DNA of 5,514 nucleotides from NCBI GenBank assembly GCA_963627465.1, contig CAVGBO010000094.1, positions 1-5,514 of the forward strand. The letters are read 5' to 3'. Origin of the DNA: CAKUFA01 sp963627465 (lineage in GTDB: Bacteria; Bacillota; Clostridia; Christensenellales; Aristaeellaceae). Below, piece after piece: positions 1 to 5,514 of the stretch. The first letter of the stretch is position 1. The number at the start of each line of letters is the position of its first letter. Under the pieces are notes generated by a model. The model worked only from the letters and a program-made list of their open reading frames with translations, did no database searches and had not been told where the DNA came from. Position numbers and translations under genes: made by a program.

Positions 1-1
1 T

Positions 2-268
2 GGAAATGCTCGCAGAAAGCAGGATGCGGCATGGCGCAGATGGAAGGAACCGGAAAGTGAGCAGGAAGTCATCGACCGTTATGTAGGTTTGACGACGGTG
101 CTGCTTCAAAGCAAACATTTCTGCGGTTTCTGTTACACGCAGCTTGTAGACATAGAGCAAGAAATGAATGGACTGTTTACCTACGTACGTGGTCAGAAAT
201 TTTCGGAAGAGAGCATGAGGCGAATCCGCAATGCCAATGCACAGCGGGCAGCCATTGAAATTGAATGA
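2..268 (+). CDS. Glycoside hydrolase family 2 protein, C-terminal end (5' part outside window)
   Basis: An open frame enters from the left edge (first full codon at base 2) and runs 88 codons to TGA at 266-268. The visible residues contain the stretch GFCYTQLVDIEQEMNG (visible residues 42-57), followed by a short Leu-Phe-Thr-Tyr segment and a basic tail. This is the closing part of the TIM-barrel domain in many bacterial GH2 proteins, where it usually reads like GF.YTQLtDveqE.NGL. GH2 enzymes include beta-galactosidases, beta-glucuronidases and beta-mannosidases; the substrate cannot be told from this fragment, and the catalytic glutamates would lie upstream. The protein ends about 30 residues after the motif, so no extra C-terminal module follows. 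It lies 59 bp upstream of an SGNH esterase on the same strand, which suggests joint use on an acetylated glycan. The family call is fairly firm; the enzyme specificity is unknown. Confidence 0.82.
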   Translation, partial: GNARRKQDAAWRRWKEPESEQEVIDRYVGLTTVLLQSKHFCGFCYTQLVDIEQEMNGLFTYVRGQKFSEESMRRIRNANAQRAAIEIE

Positions 269-283
269 GAAGATTGTTATAAT
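255..283 (+). promoter_or_regulatory. Near-consensus vegetative (sigma-A/sigma-70 type) promoter with extended -10
   Basis: The -35 box TTGAAA is at 255-260 and the -10 box TATAAT at 278-283, giving an exact 17-bp spacer. TG at 275-276 adds an extended -10. The -35 lies inside the last codons of the GH2 gene, so the SGNH gene can be transcribed separately from it. A start site near 289-291 would give a leader of about 38 nt. No operator-like palindrome is evident around it. Confidence 0.75.
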
Positions 284-311
284 ATCAGCATGATACTCGT
301 TACAATTTCGG

Positions 312-319
312 AAAGGAAG
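312..319 (+). promoter_or_regulatory. Ribosome binding site of the SGNH hydrolase gene
   Basis: AAAGGAAG stands upstream of the ATG at 328; its AGGA core (314-317) is 10 nt from the start codon. This supports the ATG at 328, and no competing in-frame start is better placed. Confidence 0.7.
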
Positions 320-327
320 TCGGCACC

Positions 328-975
328 ATGATTTTCGAAAAGGGCAGCAAGATTCTTTTTATCGGTGATTCTATTTCTGATTTTGACCGCAAGCGTCCAG
401 TGGGGGAGGGGCTATTTAATGCTTGGGGTACCAGCTATGTGGCTGATGTAGGTGCCTTGCTGGGATGCATGTATCCCGAAATGCATTATCGAGTGGTGAA
501 CATGGGTATCAGCGGCAACCAAGCGCGGGATCTGGAAGCCCGCTGGCAGACCGATGTGATGGATCAGCACCCGGACTGGGTGTCCGTGCTGATTGGCATT
601 AACGATGTGTGGCGTCAGTTTGATTCTCCTGAAATGAAGGAAGAGCATGTTTCGCCGGAGGATTATGAAGCCTGCTACGAGCGGCTGATTACACGCACCT
701 TGCCTCATGTGAAGGGTATGGTTTTGATGACGCCTTACTTTATGGAGCCGAATCGGCAGGATCCCATGCGGGCACGCATGGATGAATACGGCGCCATTGT
801 AAAGAAGCTGGCAGACAAGTATCATCTTGTCTTCGTTGACTTGCAGGCTGGATGGGATAAGCTGTTCCAGCATATGCATCCATGCAGCATTGCCTGGGAT
901 CGCATTCATCCCAACCAAACCGGACACATGTACATTGCTAAACAATTCCTGGACGCTGTGGGCTTTGAAAGATAA
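328..975 (+). CDS. SGNH/GDSL-family hydrolase, probable carbohydrate O-acetyl esterase
   Basis: This 215-residue protein shows all four SGNH blocks. Block I is GDS at 13-15, with Ser15 as the likely nucleophile. Block II is GISGN at 60-64, with an oxyanion glycine. Block III is GIND at 90-93, with the oxyanion Asn92. Block V is DRIHPN at 191-196, with Asp191 and His194 completing the triad. The segment RPVGEGLFNAWGTSYV after block I is typical of the small lipase/acylhydrolase-like esterases found next to glycosidase genes in Bacillota. The length fits a single SGNH domain, and there is no signal peptide or membrane segment, so it should act in the cytoplasm. The likely reaction is removal of O-acetyl groups from sugars or oligosaccharides, inferred from the family and from the GH2 gene just upstream. 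A lysophospholipase or other acyl-ester substrate remains possible. It has its own promoter and ribosome binding site. Its stop lies 88 bp from the stop of the convergent minus-strand gene. Confidence 0.88.
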   Translation: MIFEKGSKILFIGDSISDFDRKRPVGEGLFNAWGTSYVADVGALLGCMYPEMHYRVVNMGISGNQARDLEARWQTDVMDQHPDWVSVLIGINDVWRQFDSPEMKEEHVSPEDYEACYERLITRTLPHVKGMVLMTPYFMEPNRQDPMRARMDEYGAIVKKLADKYHLVFVDLQAGWDKLFQHMHPCSIAWDRIHPNQTGHMYIAKQFLDAVGFER

Positions 976-1018
976 GCTTGGAACAATTTTGGAGCGTAAA
1001 TTGATAACAGTCATTTAC

Positions 1019-1054
1019 AAAAAGAACCTGCCACCTTCAAATAGATGGCAGGTT
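1019..1054 (-). terminator. Stem-loop terminator between convergent genes, strongest for the minus strand
   Basis: AACCTGCCA (1025-1033) pairs perfectly with TGGCAGGTT (1046-1054), a 9-bp stem around a 12-nt loop that could gain two more pairs past one C-A mismatch. Read on the minus strand, the stem is followed by TTTTT (complement of 1019-1023), as expected of an intrinsic terminator closing the minus-strand operon 9 bp after its last stop codon. On the plus strand only TTTCCTT follows, so it may stop transcripts of the SGNH gene less efficiently. A bidirectional role is inferred from its position. Confidence 0.8.
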
Positions 1055-1063
1055 TCCTTGTGT

Positions 1064-2224
1064 TCACTTAAAATTGAAATCCAGCCCAGATTTCTGGAGC
1101 ATTTCGTGATACTCCTTCACGGACGCTTCATCCAGGGTACTGTCTTCCTGCACGTATTGCTTGAATTTCCAGCGCTTATGGAGAAGGGTGTTAAACCATC
1201 TGACCAACCACATAGCAGGCAGAAGGATCGGCCACTTGCGGAGCACTGGGTACAGCTGACGCATGCCGCTGTAGGCAGGAAAAGCACGGTGAAACCAGTT
1301 CAAGAGCTTAACATTCTGTACAGTGCCGTGGTGGTTAACCTTCTTCAGCATAGTAGACTGGAGACTATCCTCATGTGTACCGAATACACCGCTGGCAAAT
1401 AGACGGTCAGAGATCAGCCGGGAGGCTTCTGTGTGTTCTGCACTGGCGAACCACACATCCAGCATATGCATGGCATTGTCATAGAAACGATTCAGCTGAA
1501 GCAGCGTCAGTTTCTCTTTGATGTGCGCTTCATCCAGATGTGGATAGGCTTTGCGATAGACGTACAAATCCAACGCCTGACGGATGCCTACGCCGGCATC
1601 CCGATAGTGCTTGGCAAAATGAGTAAAAAGGTAGACCAAGGCATCTTCATGGGACATTTCGTAGCGATAGGGTGTGCCGGTAGGCCTAGCCAATTGCCAT
1701 CCATCGCCGTAGTAGGCGTAATAATCCTTGTTGTAGGATGGAATCAAACGCTTGTGGAGTTCGATGTGGATGCCATCCTTGTCCCATATATACTCATGGT
1801 CGCTTTGCACGCCTTCCTGATAACCGAGAGAAAGCATCAATGGACGAATGCGCTCATATTGTTCTGCTCTGACTAGGATATCGACATCGCCCATGGAACG
1901 AAGCTCTTCAGCAGGATAAAGACCTTTCAACACGCAGCCTTTCAGCGGCATGTAATCGATCTTGTTTGCCTCGAAAAAAGCGAAAAGCGACGTCGCTGTA
2001 TCAACTTGCCGGTTGCTTAGCAGCGTTGCCCTTAGCAAAACATTTCGGATGTTCTTTGTTATGGGCACACCTGACTTGTGCATGCCGGTGATCAGAAGCG
2101 CCTCGATTTGCTGCACACGAGCAAAGGCAAGATATTCCTCCACCGATATGTCGGTATCGATCACAGCTGGGGTACCGCAAAGAGAAGCCTTGAGCAGAGA
2201 AAGCACAGTTTGGGTATCAATCAT
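1064..2224 (-). CDS. Nucleotidyltransferase-fold protein, NTP_transf_5 type, function not established
   Basis: This 386-residue protein matches the family of uncharacterised nucleotidyltransferases often seen in capsule and exopolysaccharide clusters. The core is visible: LKG at 94-96, then YPAEELRSMGDVDIL at 103-117, with the acidic pair Asp113 and Asp115 expected to bind metal, and a strand IHIELHK at 152-158 offering Glu155 as the third acidic residue. A later conserved helix, HFAKHYRDAGVGIRQALDL, covers 202-220. Near the C-terminus a hydrophobic stretch, PILLPAMWLVRWFNTLL (332-348), lies between basic residues and may be amphipathic or touch the membrane; I do not call it a clear transmembrane helix. 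The catalytic residues look intact, so nucleotidyl transfer to a sugar, glycan or protein is plausible, but substrate and product are unknown. It is the last gene of the minus-strand operon, starting 22 bp after capG, and ends just before the terminator. The ATG at 2224 is supported by GGAG (2235-2238), 10 nt upstream. Confidence 0.8.
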   Translation of the reverse strand: MIDTQTVLSLLKASLCGTPAVIDTDISVEEYLAFARVQQIEALLITGMHKSGVPITKNIRNVLLRATLLSNRQVDTATSLFAFFEANKIDYMPLKGCVLKGLYPAEELRSMGDVDILVRAEQYERIRPLMLSLGYQEGVQSDHEYIWDKDGIHIELHKRLIPSYNKDYYAYYGDGWQLARPTGTPYRYEMSHEDALVYLFTHFAKHYRDAGVGIRQALDLYVYRKAYPHLDEAHIKEKLTLLQLNRFYDNAMHMLDVWFASAEHTEASRLISDRLFASGVFGTHEDSLQSTMLKKVNHHGTVQNVKLLNWFHRAFPAYSGMRQLYPVLRKWPILLPAMWLVRWFNTLLHKRWKFKQYVQEDSTLDEASVKEYHEMLQKSGLDFNFK

Positions 2225-2234
2225 GAATGCAATG

Positions 2235-2239
2235 CTCCG
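2235..2239 (-). promoter_or_regulatory. Ribosome binding site of the nucleotidyltransferase-like gene
   Basis: Read on the minus strand, CGGAG lies in the 22-bp gap after the capG stop, with 10 nt before the ATG at 2224. The spacing is slightly long, which may give moderate translation. The short gap and lack of a terminator indicate co-transcription with capG. Confidence 0.6.
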
Positions 2240-2246
2240 TAAAGGA

Positions 2247-3425
2247 TCAATTTTTTCTCCACACCATCTTGTCTACCACACCTGTGTAGCTTTGAATGAT
2301 TTTCACGACTTTATCGGACACGTTTTCATCCCGATAATCCGGTACAGGAATGCCTAGGTCACCATTCTTGTTCATCTCCACCGCCACATCCACAGCCTGC
2401 AGGAGATGATCGCCGTCAATCCCAGCAAGGATGAAGCAGCCTTTATCCAGTGCTTCCGGGCGTTCTGTGCTGGTGCGGATGCATACCGCAGGGAATGGGT
2501 GTCCTACGCTGGTGAAGAAGCTGCTCTCCTCGGGCAGGGTGCCGCTGTCGCTGACCACGCAAAAGGCGTTCATCTGCAGGCAATTGTAGTCATGGAAGCC
2601 TAAAGGCTCATGCTGAATAACTCGCTTGTCCAGTTGGAAGCCGCTTTGTTCCAAACGTTTACGGCTTCTGGGATGGCAGGAGTACAAAATCGGCATGTCG
2701 TACTTTTCTGCCATTTTGTTGATGGCGTTGAACAGAGACGTGAAGTTCTTCTTCGTGTCGATGTTCTCTTCCCGATGAGCGGACAGCAGGATGTACTTGC
2801 TCTTTTCCAGCCCCAAACGAGCATGGATGTCAGATGCCTCAATCTTGCTGAGATTCTGATGTAAGACTTCCGCCATGGGCGAACCCGTCACGTAAGTGCG
2901 TTCTCTCGGCAAACCACAGTCCGCCAGATAGCGGCGCGCGTGCTCGGAATAGGCCATGTTCACATCGGAAATGATGTCCACAATACGTCGGTTAGTCTCC
3001 TCCGGCAGACACTCGTCCTTGCAGCGATTGCCTGCTTCCATGTGGAAAATCGGGATGTGCAGACGCTTGGCTCCAATGACGGACAGGCAGCTGTTCGTAT
3101 CCCCCAGCACCAGCACCGCATCGGGCTTGATCGCCGCCATCAGCTTGTAGGATTCTGCGATGATATTGCCCATCGTTTCGCCCAGATCCGCACCCACCGC
3201 GTTCATATAGACCTCCGGGTCGGCCAGCTCCAAATCGCGGAAAAATACGCCGTTGAGGTTATAGTCATAGTTCTGACCCGTGTGGGCAAGAATCACATCG
3301 AAGTACTTACGTGTTTTATTAATCACCGCTGCCAACCGGATGATTTCCGGACGTGTGCCAACGATGATGAGCAGCTTGAGCTTACCATTGTTGCGAAAGG
3401 AAATATTGCTGTAATCGGACATCAT
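2247..3425 (-). CDS. capG: UDP-GlcNAc 2-epimerase family protein, CapG/WbjD/FnlC type (UDP-L-FucNAc synthesis)
   Basis: This 392-residue cytoplasmic enzyme belongs to the non-hydrolysing UDP-GlcNAc 2-epimerase family. Motifs in order: GTRPEIIR at 23-30, GDTNS at 108-112, HMEAGNRC at 128-135, PEETNRR at 141-147, GSPM at 181-184, SAHREEN at 215-221, SDSGT at 292-296 and RTSTERPEA at 317-325. Asp109, Glu130, Glu142 and His217 match the positions of the known active-site residues of E. coli WecB, so the enzyme looks intact. The wording around AGNRC, PEETNR and IVDIISDVN fits the CapG/WbjD/FnlC branch better than plain WecB/MnaA. That branch converts UDP-N-acetyl-L-talosamine to UDP-N-acetyl-L-fucosamine. 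The position directly after capE and capF settles this choice. The capF stop TAA is immediately followed by ATG ATG; either ATG could be used, and the second (3422) has better spacing from the ribosome binding site. A plain UDP-GlcNAc to UDP-ManNAc epimerase is the main alternative. Confidence 0.9.
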   Translation of the reverse strand: MMSDYSNISFRNNGKLKLLIIVGTRPEIIRLAAVINKTRKYFDVILAHTGQNYDYNLNGVFFRDLELADPEVYMNAVGADLGETMGNIIAESYKLMAAIKPDAVLVLGDTNSCLSVIGAKRLHIPIFHMEAGNRCKDECLPEETNRRIVDIISDVNMAYSEHARRYLADCGLPRERTYVTGSPMAEVLHQNLSKIEASDIHARLGLEKSKYILLSAHREENIDTKKNFTSLFNAINKMAEKYDMPILYSCHPRSRKRLEQSGFQLDKRVIQHEPLGFHDYNCLQMNAFCVVSDSGTLPEESSFFTSVGHPFPAVCIRTSTERPEALDKGCFILAGIDGDHLLQAVDVAVEMNKNGDLGIPVPDYRDENVSDKVVKIIQSYTGVVDKMVWRKN

Positions 3426-4622
3426 TTACACCTTCTCAAAGAACGTATCCGGATGCTTAGGGTCAAAAATTTCATTACAGGTCATGACCGTCACCAGGTT
3501 TTCCGTATCGGACAGATTGATAATGTTATGCGTCCAGCCTGGGATCATGTGCACGGCTTCAATTTTATCACCAGAGACATCGAATTCGACTGTTTCCCCG
3601 GTATTGATGTTTCGCTCCTGAATCAGCCCGTGACCAGCTACCACAATGAACAGCTCCCACTTACTGTTGTGCCAGTGCTGACCTTTGGTAATACCAGGCT
3701 TGCTGATGTTGACGCTCACCTGACCGCAATCCAACGTATGTATAAGCTCGGTAAAAGAACCTCGCTCGTCTGCATTCATCTTGAAAGCATACTTGATTTT
3801 TTTTGTGGGCAGATAGGTCAGATAAAGGGAGTACAGCTTCTTGGCGAAGGAACCTGCAGGCATTTTCGGCATCATGAGCGTGGCAGGCTGCGCCTTGAAC
3901 TCTTGCAGAAGATCCACAATCTCGCCCAGCGTCACCTTATGCGTCACGGGAACGCAGCAATAGCGGCCGTCTGGCCGAAGCACCGTATCTATGCCATCAA
4001 ACTCGCAGTGCTGCTCCTTGCCTTCCAACAGGTCGAACATGCCTTCCACCAGATCGTCAATGTACAGGAGCTCAATCTCCGTGCTGCGGTCGTTGACGGT
4101 AAAGGGCTCATCATTGGCCACTGCCCAGCAGAATGTACTGACAGCACTGTTGTACTTGGGTCGGCTATGCCCCATCAGGTTGGGGAAGCGATAAACGGCC
4201 ACCTTAGCTCCAGTATCTTGAGCGTAGTCGAAGAACAGTTCCTCTCCTGCTTTCTTGCTGCGGCCGTACTCGCTGTTGCCGAAGCGCCCCGCCAGCGTTG
4301 CCTGAATGGATGACGACAGCATGATGGGTGCTTTGTTGCCATGCTTCTTCAAGCAATCCAGCAGCTGAGATGCGAAGCCAAAGTTGCCCTTCATGAAGTC
4401 TTCGGGATTCGTAGGACGATTCACCCCTGCGAGATTGAACACAAAGTCAGCCTTTTGGCAGTACTCATCCAACTCTTCCGGTGTGGATGTGATATCGTAC
4501 TCGTATATCTCACCAATAGAAAGGTTCGGACGAGTCTTGTTGCGGCCATCTTGGAGCGTCTTCAGGTTGTTGACCAAGGCGGTGCCCACCATGCCGTTAG
4601 CACCTGTGATGAGGATGTTCAT
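3426..4622 (-). CDS. capF: Bifunctional UDP-sugar reductase/epimerase CapF (SDR domain plus C-terminal cupin)
   Basis: This 398-residue protein carries out the second step of UDP-L-FucNAc synthesis. In S. aureus CapF the cupin domain first epimerises the 4-keto intermediate at C3 and the SDR domain then reduces it with NADPH, yielding UDP-N-acetyl-L-talosamine. Visible features are the Rossmann glycine motif TGANGMVG at 6-13, NLAGVNRP at 63-70, SSSIQA at 103-108, the catalytic YxxxK pair Tyr119 and Lys123, and RFPNLMG at 145-151. The C-terminal cupin starts near 282 with ADERGSFTE and has GITKGQHWHNSKWE at 310-323, with His316, His318 and Glu323 as likely metal ligands and His365 in GWTHN. 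It ends in EIFDPKHPDTFF, close to the S. aureus protein as I remember it. It is about 30 residues longer than the roughly 369-residue S. aureus enzyme, mostly in SDR-domain loops. The frame extends upstream to an ATG at 4664, but I chose 4622 because AGGAG lies 7 nt before it and MNILITGANG is the normal N-terminus. It follows capE by 77 bp and abuts capG. Confidence 0.93.
   Translation of the reverse strand: MNILITGANGMVGTALVNNLKTLQDGRNKTRPNLSIGEIYEYDITSTPEELDEYCQKADFVFNLAGVNRPTNPEDFMKGNFGFASQLLDCLKKHGNKAPIMLSSSIQATLAGRFGNSEYGRSKKAGEELFFDYAQDTGAKVAVYRFPNLMGHSRPKYNSAVSTFCWAVANDEPFTVNDRSTEIELLYIDDLVEGMFDLLEGKEQHCEFDGIDTVLRPDGRYCCVPVTHKVTLGEIVDLLQEFKAQPATLMMPKMPAGSFAKKLYSLYLTYLPTKKIKYAFKMNADERGSFTELIHTLDCGQVSVNISKPGITKGQHWHNSKWELFIVVAGHGLIQERNINTGETVEFDVSGDKIEAVHMIPGWTHNIINLSDTENLVTVMTCNEIFDPKHPDTFFEKV
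3431..3437 (-). promoter_or_regulatory. Ribosome binding site of capG, inside the end of capF
   Basis: Minus-strand GAGAAGG lies within the last codons of capF. It is 5 nt from the first ATG (3425) and 8 nt from the second (3422), so the second start is at least as likely. The arrangement suggests translational coupling of capG to capF. Confidence 0.6.
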
Positions 4623-4629
4623 GGGTGTG

Positions 4630-4634
4630 CTCCT
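4630..4634 (-). promoter_or_regulatory. Ribosome binding site that fixes the capF start at 4622
   Basis: Minus-strand AGGAG with a 7-nt spacer precedes the ATG at 4622. The in-frame ATG at 4664 has no such site upstream and would add 14 residues before the Rossmann strand, so the shorter form is preferred. Confidence 0.8.
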
Positions 4635-4682
4635 GTTGGTTGATTCATTAGGAATGGATAGCATGTAGAGTCGATTACAATC

Positions 4683-4699
4683 CGAAACCAGCTGTTTCG
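4683..4699 (-). other. Small inverted repeat between capE and capF
   Basis: CGAAAC (4683-4688) and GTTTCG (4694-4699) form a perfect 6-bp stem with a 5-nt loop, directly after the capE stop codon. No T-run follows on the minus strand, so it does not look like an intrinsic terminator. It could be an RNA-processing or 3'-end stabilising hairpin within the operon transcript, or simply chance. Confidence 0.4.
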
Positions 4700-5514
4700 T
4701 TAGCCCTTCAGCGCATCTTGCACATAATCCGTGGTCAGAATCTTCTTCACCGTGCCCTCCACATCCAGACGCGTAGTGTTGTGGCTGGTGTAACTTTCAT
4801 CTGCCATGGTGTGCACCTCGCCCTGCACCACGAACTTGTCGTAGTTCAGGTCACGATTGTCGGCAGCGACACGGAAATATTGCCCCATGTCCTCACTGCG
4901 GAGACGCTCCTCACGGGTCATGAGAGTTTCATACAGCTTCTCGCCGTGGCGGGTGCCGATGATGTTCGTGCCCGTATTGCCGAAGAGCTGCTGCACAGCC
5001 TTGGCCAGATCCCCGATGGTTGAGGCATCTGCTTTCTGGATGAACAGGTCACCCGGATTCGCATGTTGAAAAGCGAACATGACCAACTCCACTGCTTCAT
5101 CCAAATTCATGAGGAACCGGGTCATGTTGGGATCCGTGATGGTGATGGGCAAACCTGCCTTAATCTGATCAATGAACAGCGGAATGACGCTGCCCCGGCT
5201 GCACATGACATTGCCATAGCGAGTGCAGCAGATGGTGGTACCGCCGCGTTCCGCTGCCACACGGGCGTTGGCATAGATGACGTGCTCCATCATGGCCTTG
5301 GAGATGCCCATGGCGTTGATGGGATAGGCAGCCTTGTCGGTAGACAAGCAGACCACCCGCTTGACCCCCGCGTCAATGGCAGCATGGAGCACGTTATCTG
5401 TGCCAACGATATTGGTTTGCACGGCCTGCATGGGGAAGAACTCGCAGCTGGGCACCTGTTTGAGTGCTGCTGCATGAAAGACATAATCCACCCCCGGCAT
5501 GGCGTCCTTAATGG
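4700..5514 (-). CDS. capE: UDP-GlcNAc 4,6-dehydratase/5-epimerase CapE/WbjB/FnlA type, 5' end outside window
   Basis: The reading frame enters from the right edge (first full minus-strand codon at 5512-5510) and runs to TAA at 4702-4700, giving 270 visible residues. CapE-type enzymes are about 340 residues, so roughly 70 residues with the NAD(P)-binding glycine motif should lie beyond the window. The visible part has YVFHAAALKQVP, then STDKAAYPINAMGISK, where a Met (5309-5311) and Lys (5297-5299) occupy the YxxxK positions, then TRYGNVMCSRGSVIPLF and GDLFIQKADA, and the C-terminal RHGEKLYETLMTREE. Met in place of the SDR tyrosine is, as I recall, normal in this subfamily and in PglF-like dehydratases. 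The protein has no membrane segments in view, unlike WbpM/PglF, although those carry theirs N-terminally. It would start UDP-L-FucNAc synthesis by converting UDP-GlcNAc to a 4-keto-6-deoxy-L-arabino-hexose in the cytoplasm. capF and capG follow directly, which supports this over a flagellin-type PseB. The ATG at 5500 is internal, not the true start. Confidence 0.92.
   Translation of the reverse strand, partial: IKDAMPGVDYVFHAAALKQVPSCEFFPMQAVQTNIVGTDNVLHAAIDAGVKRVVCLSTDKAAYPINAMGISKAMMEHVIYANARVAAERGGTTICCTRYGNVMCSRGSVIPLFIDQIKAGLPITITDPNMTRFLMNLDEAVELVMFAFQHANPGDLFIQKADASTIGDLAKAVQQLFGNTGTNIIGTRHGEKLYETLMTREERLRSEDMGQYFRVAADNRDLNYDKFVVQGEVHTMADESYTSHNTTRLDVEGTVKKILTTDYVQDALKG

Noticed and set aside
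412..1014. A 200-codon minus-strand frame opposite the SGNH gene
   Set aside because: It is in codon register with the SGNH gene and open for the same codon-usage reason. It crosses the gene end without its own ribosome site or motif.
827..1402. A 191-codon plus-strand frame across the convergent junction
   Set aside because: It overlaps the end of the SGNH gene, runs through the terminator and lies antisense to the nucleotidyltransferase gene. It shows no plausible domain or ribosome site.
1064..2224. Nucleotidyltransferase-like gene as the toxin of a toxin-antitoxin pair
   Set aside because: The MNT/HEPN-type pairs have much smaller proteins and an adjacent partner. This protein is 386 residues, and its only close same-strand neighbour is the capG epimerase gene.
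2940..4313. A 457-codon open frame on the plus strand, opposite capF and capG
   Set aside because: It runs in exact codon register with capF and capG, crossing their junction as His-His-Leu. It stays open because those genes avoid TTA, CTA and TCA codons. The product is rich in His, Gln and Val with no recognisable motif, while the opposite strand encodes two complete known enzymes.
4623..4664. An upstream in-frame ATG adding 14 residues to CapF
   Set aside because: No Shine-Dalgarno sequence precedes it, the added residues (MLSIPNESTNRSTP) are not part of the family, and the ATG at 4622 has AGGAG at ideal spacing.
4623..4699. A possible separate promoter for capF in the gap after capE
   Set aside because: A TTGTAA-like box exists on the minus strand, but nothing resembling TATAAT lies 16-18 bp after it.

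Overview
The window holds the tail of a carbohydrate-degradation locus on the plus strand, facing a surface-polysaccharide precursor operon on the minus strand. A stem-loop terminator separates the two. The clear Shine-Dalgarno sequences, a near-consensus vegetative promoter with an extended -10, and the protein types together suggest a mid-GC Bacillota, perhaps a gut clostridium or relative. That is an inference from style and protein resemblance, not a taxonomic assignment.

Plus strand, 1-975. The left edge carries the last 88 codons of a glycoside hydrolase family 2 protein (beta-galactosidase/beta-glucuronidase superfamily). A TTGAAA-17 bp-TATAAT promoter begins inside the end of that gene. 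It is followed by a complete 215-residue SGNH/GDSL hydrolase without a signal peptide, most like the carbohydrate O-acetyl esterases. The pair looks like an intracellular glycosidase with a helper deacetylase.

Minus strand, 5514 down to 1064. Four genes run in one direction. First is capE (5' end outside the window), a UDP-GlcNAc 4,6-dehydratase/5-epimerase. Next is capF, a bifunctional reductase with an SDR domain and a C-terminal cupin. Then comes capG, a UDP-GlcNAc 2-epimerase homologue acting as the L-talosamine to L-fucosamine 2-epimerase. Last is a 386-residue nucleotidyltransferase-fold protein of the NTP_transf_5 type, whose function is not established. The first three form the known route from UDP-GlcNAc to UDP-N-acetyl-L-fucosamine, in the gene order known from Staphylococcus aureus cap5/8EFG (equivalents wbjBCD, fnlABC). 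They should supply L-FucNAc to a capsule, exopolysaccharide or cell-wall glycan. capF and capG abut with no spacer, and the fourth gene starts 22 bp after capG, so these three at least are probably co-transcribed.

I see no RNA gene, mobile element or CRISPR array. The window looks like the edge of a larger polysaccharide cluster that continues beyond the right end. The least understood part is the nucleotidyltransferase-like gene that closes the operon.
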